This document shows positions 62,958 to 64,000 of a stretch of DNA of 64,000 nucleotides, one piece after another. Position 1 is the first letter of the stretch. Every line of letters begins with the position of its first letter. The notes under the pieces were generated by a model. The model was not told the origin of the DNA. It saw only the letters and a program-made list of their open reading frames with translations, and made no database searches. Source of the stretch: Streptomyces sp. PKU-EA00015 (lineage in GTDB: Bacteria > Actinomycetota > Actinomycetes > Streptomycetales > Streptomycetaceae); assembly GCF_013387495.1 (NCBI RefSeq), contig NZ_JABZEE010000015.1, forward strand, positions 124,001 to 188,000, read 5' to 3'. Both the position numbers and the translations under genes were made by a program.

Positions 62958-63623
62958 ATGAACGAACAGACAGGGCCCCCCAGCTCGGCAGCAGCCGTTC
63001 CCTCGGTCGAAGCGGCGGTCGCAGTCGTGGCCGACCAACGCCTCGTGCGCGGTGCCCGGGCCAGACACAAGATCGCACGCCGCGCCGTCGACATCGCCTC
63101 GCTGGAGGGGCTCAACGGCCTCAGCATCGGCCGCCTGGCCACCGACCTCGGAATCAGCAAGAGCGGCATCCAGACACTGTTCAAAACCAAGGAGAACCTT
63201 CAGCTCGCCGCCGCCGAGACGGCGCGTCGCGAGTTCGCCGAAGCGGTCATCCGCCCTGCGCAGACCGCACCGGCCGGCGCTGCCCGGCTGAAGTCGCTGA
63301 CAGAGAACTGGATCGCGTACGCCGAGGCGCCCCTGTTCGCCGGAGGCTGCTTCTGGGCCGCCACCCTCCCGGACTTCGACAGTCGGCCCGGCAAGGTCCG
63401 TGACACCCTGCTGCTCCACCGCAACGCCTGGCTCGGCCTCCTCGCCGACGAGCTGCGCCAGGCAGTGGACAACGGTGAGATCGCCGAGTTGGACACGGAA
63501 CTCACGGCGTTTCACATCGACGCCGTCCTCACCGCCGCAAACACCGCATTGCGCTTGGGGGACTCCACCGTCCCATCCAAGGTCCGGCGGATCGTCAAAG
63601 AGTTCCTGACCCCGCCTCACTGA
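62958..63623 (+). CDS. TetR-family transcriptional regulator
   Basis: 221 residues. The N-terminal ~32 residues are extra; then HTH RHKIARRAVDIASLEGLNGL, SIGRLATDLGISKSGIQTLF, KTKENL; a ligand-binding helical domain with GGCFWAATLPDFDSRPGKVRD (TetR_C type). Divergent from SnoaL/DUF3237, with a palindromic operator between. Likely ligand-released repressor of those genes. Confidence 0.92.
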   Translation: MNEQTGPPSSAAAVPSVEAAVAVVADQRLVRGARARHKIARRAVDIASLEGLNGLSIGRLATDLGISKSGIQTLFKTKENLQLAAAETARREFAEAVIRPAQTAPAGAARLKSLTENWIAYAEAPLFAGGCFWAATLPDFDSRPGKVRDTLLLHRNAWLGLLADELRQAVDNGEIAELDTELTAFHIDAVLTAANTALRLGDSTVPSKVRRIVKEFLTPPH

Positions 63624-64000
63624 CAGGGATGGCCCACACCCTTCCGCGGGGCATTGGCGCCATCCACGCGCTATGTGCGCCTGCGGCTGGACATAACCAC
63701 AGACGACGTGCCGCCGTTCGGGGAAGGCACTGCCTCGCCGCCAGCTGACCGCCAAGCGGCTTGGCCACGGGTCCAGCAGCCCAGCGGGAAGCAGGCACGG
63801 TGTTCGCCAGGGTCCCGGCCCACGCGTTTGTTCCCTGCCGGGTGTACAGGCCAGCGGAAACGGGGCATCAGCTACCGTGCCAATCCTCGCAGGTCAAGAG
63901 CCATTTCAGGTCAATCCGGCCTCCATTTTCGGGCTCTCTCCGGCACGAAACGTTGCGTTAACCCAGCAAACAACTCTGCCCGGTTAACGTGTTTCTTGAC
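63624..64000. other. Right-edge region without a gene
   Basis: Nothing supportable. GTTAAC occurs at 63957-63962 and 63983-63988, and TTGAC ends the window; perhaps the promoter of the next gene. Confidence 0.35.

Noticed and set aside
63957-63988. GTTAAC twice at the right edge
   Set aside because: Six-base palindromes 26 bp apart; too little sequence beyond to assign a promoter or operator.
1-64000. tRNA, rRNA or CRISPR arrays
   Set aside because: No cloverleaf with a CCA-side pattern, rRNA motif or regularly spaced direct repeats with unique spacers was recognised by eye.

Overview
The window is high-GC actinobacterial DNA, almost certainly from a Streptomyces chromosome. The main reasons are the codon bias, the frequent GTG starts, and the presence of Streptomyces-type families: a DUF5133-like protein, a small 'hydrophobic protein', an SCO2400-like zinc-ribbon/proline-rich protein, an HTH-NACHT protein, a trypco2-trypsin-STAND pair and an SSF-SpoIIE phosphatase fusion. 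The mix of metabolic modules, many transposase scraps and broken genes suggests a chromosome-arm or other accessory region rather than the conserved core. No rRNA, tRNA, CRISPR array or replication origin was recognised.

Left part (1-12.8 kb). A partial SsuA/NMT1-like binding lipoprotein runs off the left edge. A 1187-residue protein fusing a PutP-like Na+/solute symporter to PAS, GAF, PP2C and HATPase domains follows. Next come a secreted lipase, a complete class I P450 chain (P450, ferredoxin reductase, 3Fe-4S ferredoxin) in one operon, a DUF4142 protein and a hemerythrin.

12.8-25.6 kb is a metabolic block. A six-gene operon encodes a zinc alcohol dehydrogenase, a binding lipoprotein, two permeases and two different ABC ATPases resembling the glycerol transporter GlpSTPQV type. 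It is divergent from an AcoR-like activator that keeps the Fis-type HTH but lacks GAFTGA. The active-site changes in the two ATPases all fall on one of the two composite ATP sites. An ATP-grasp ligase and a CocE/NonD hydrolase follow as a pair.

25.6-47 kb holds a cold-shock gene with a structured leader, a DUF1211 channel, and an NO-detoxification unit: hmp flavohaemoprotein plus nsrR, each preceded by an 11-1-11 inverted repeat. It also holds a two-TM K+ channel, small stress-type proteins, a second ferredoxin reductase, transaldolase, a Cys-containing HTH regulator divergent from a 46-codon reading frame and folE, an exported beta-carbonic anhydrase, an ArsR-like regulator with a divergent MFS exporter, and a CmtR-type metal sensor with a CDF-like transporter.

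47-64 kb is a patchwork of decayed genes and transposase fragments around two NLR-like conflict proteins. One is a trypco2 protein with a trypsin-STAND-TPR protein; the other is an HTH-NACHT-transmembrane protein. Nearby lies a DsbA-family pseudogene whose middle segment reads on the opposite strand (a micro-inversion). The right edge has a TetR regulator divergent from SnoaL-like and DUF3237 genes, with a clear 16-bp palindrome between them.
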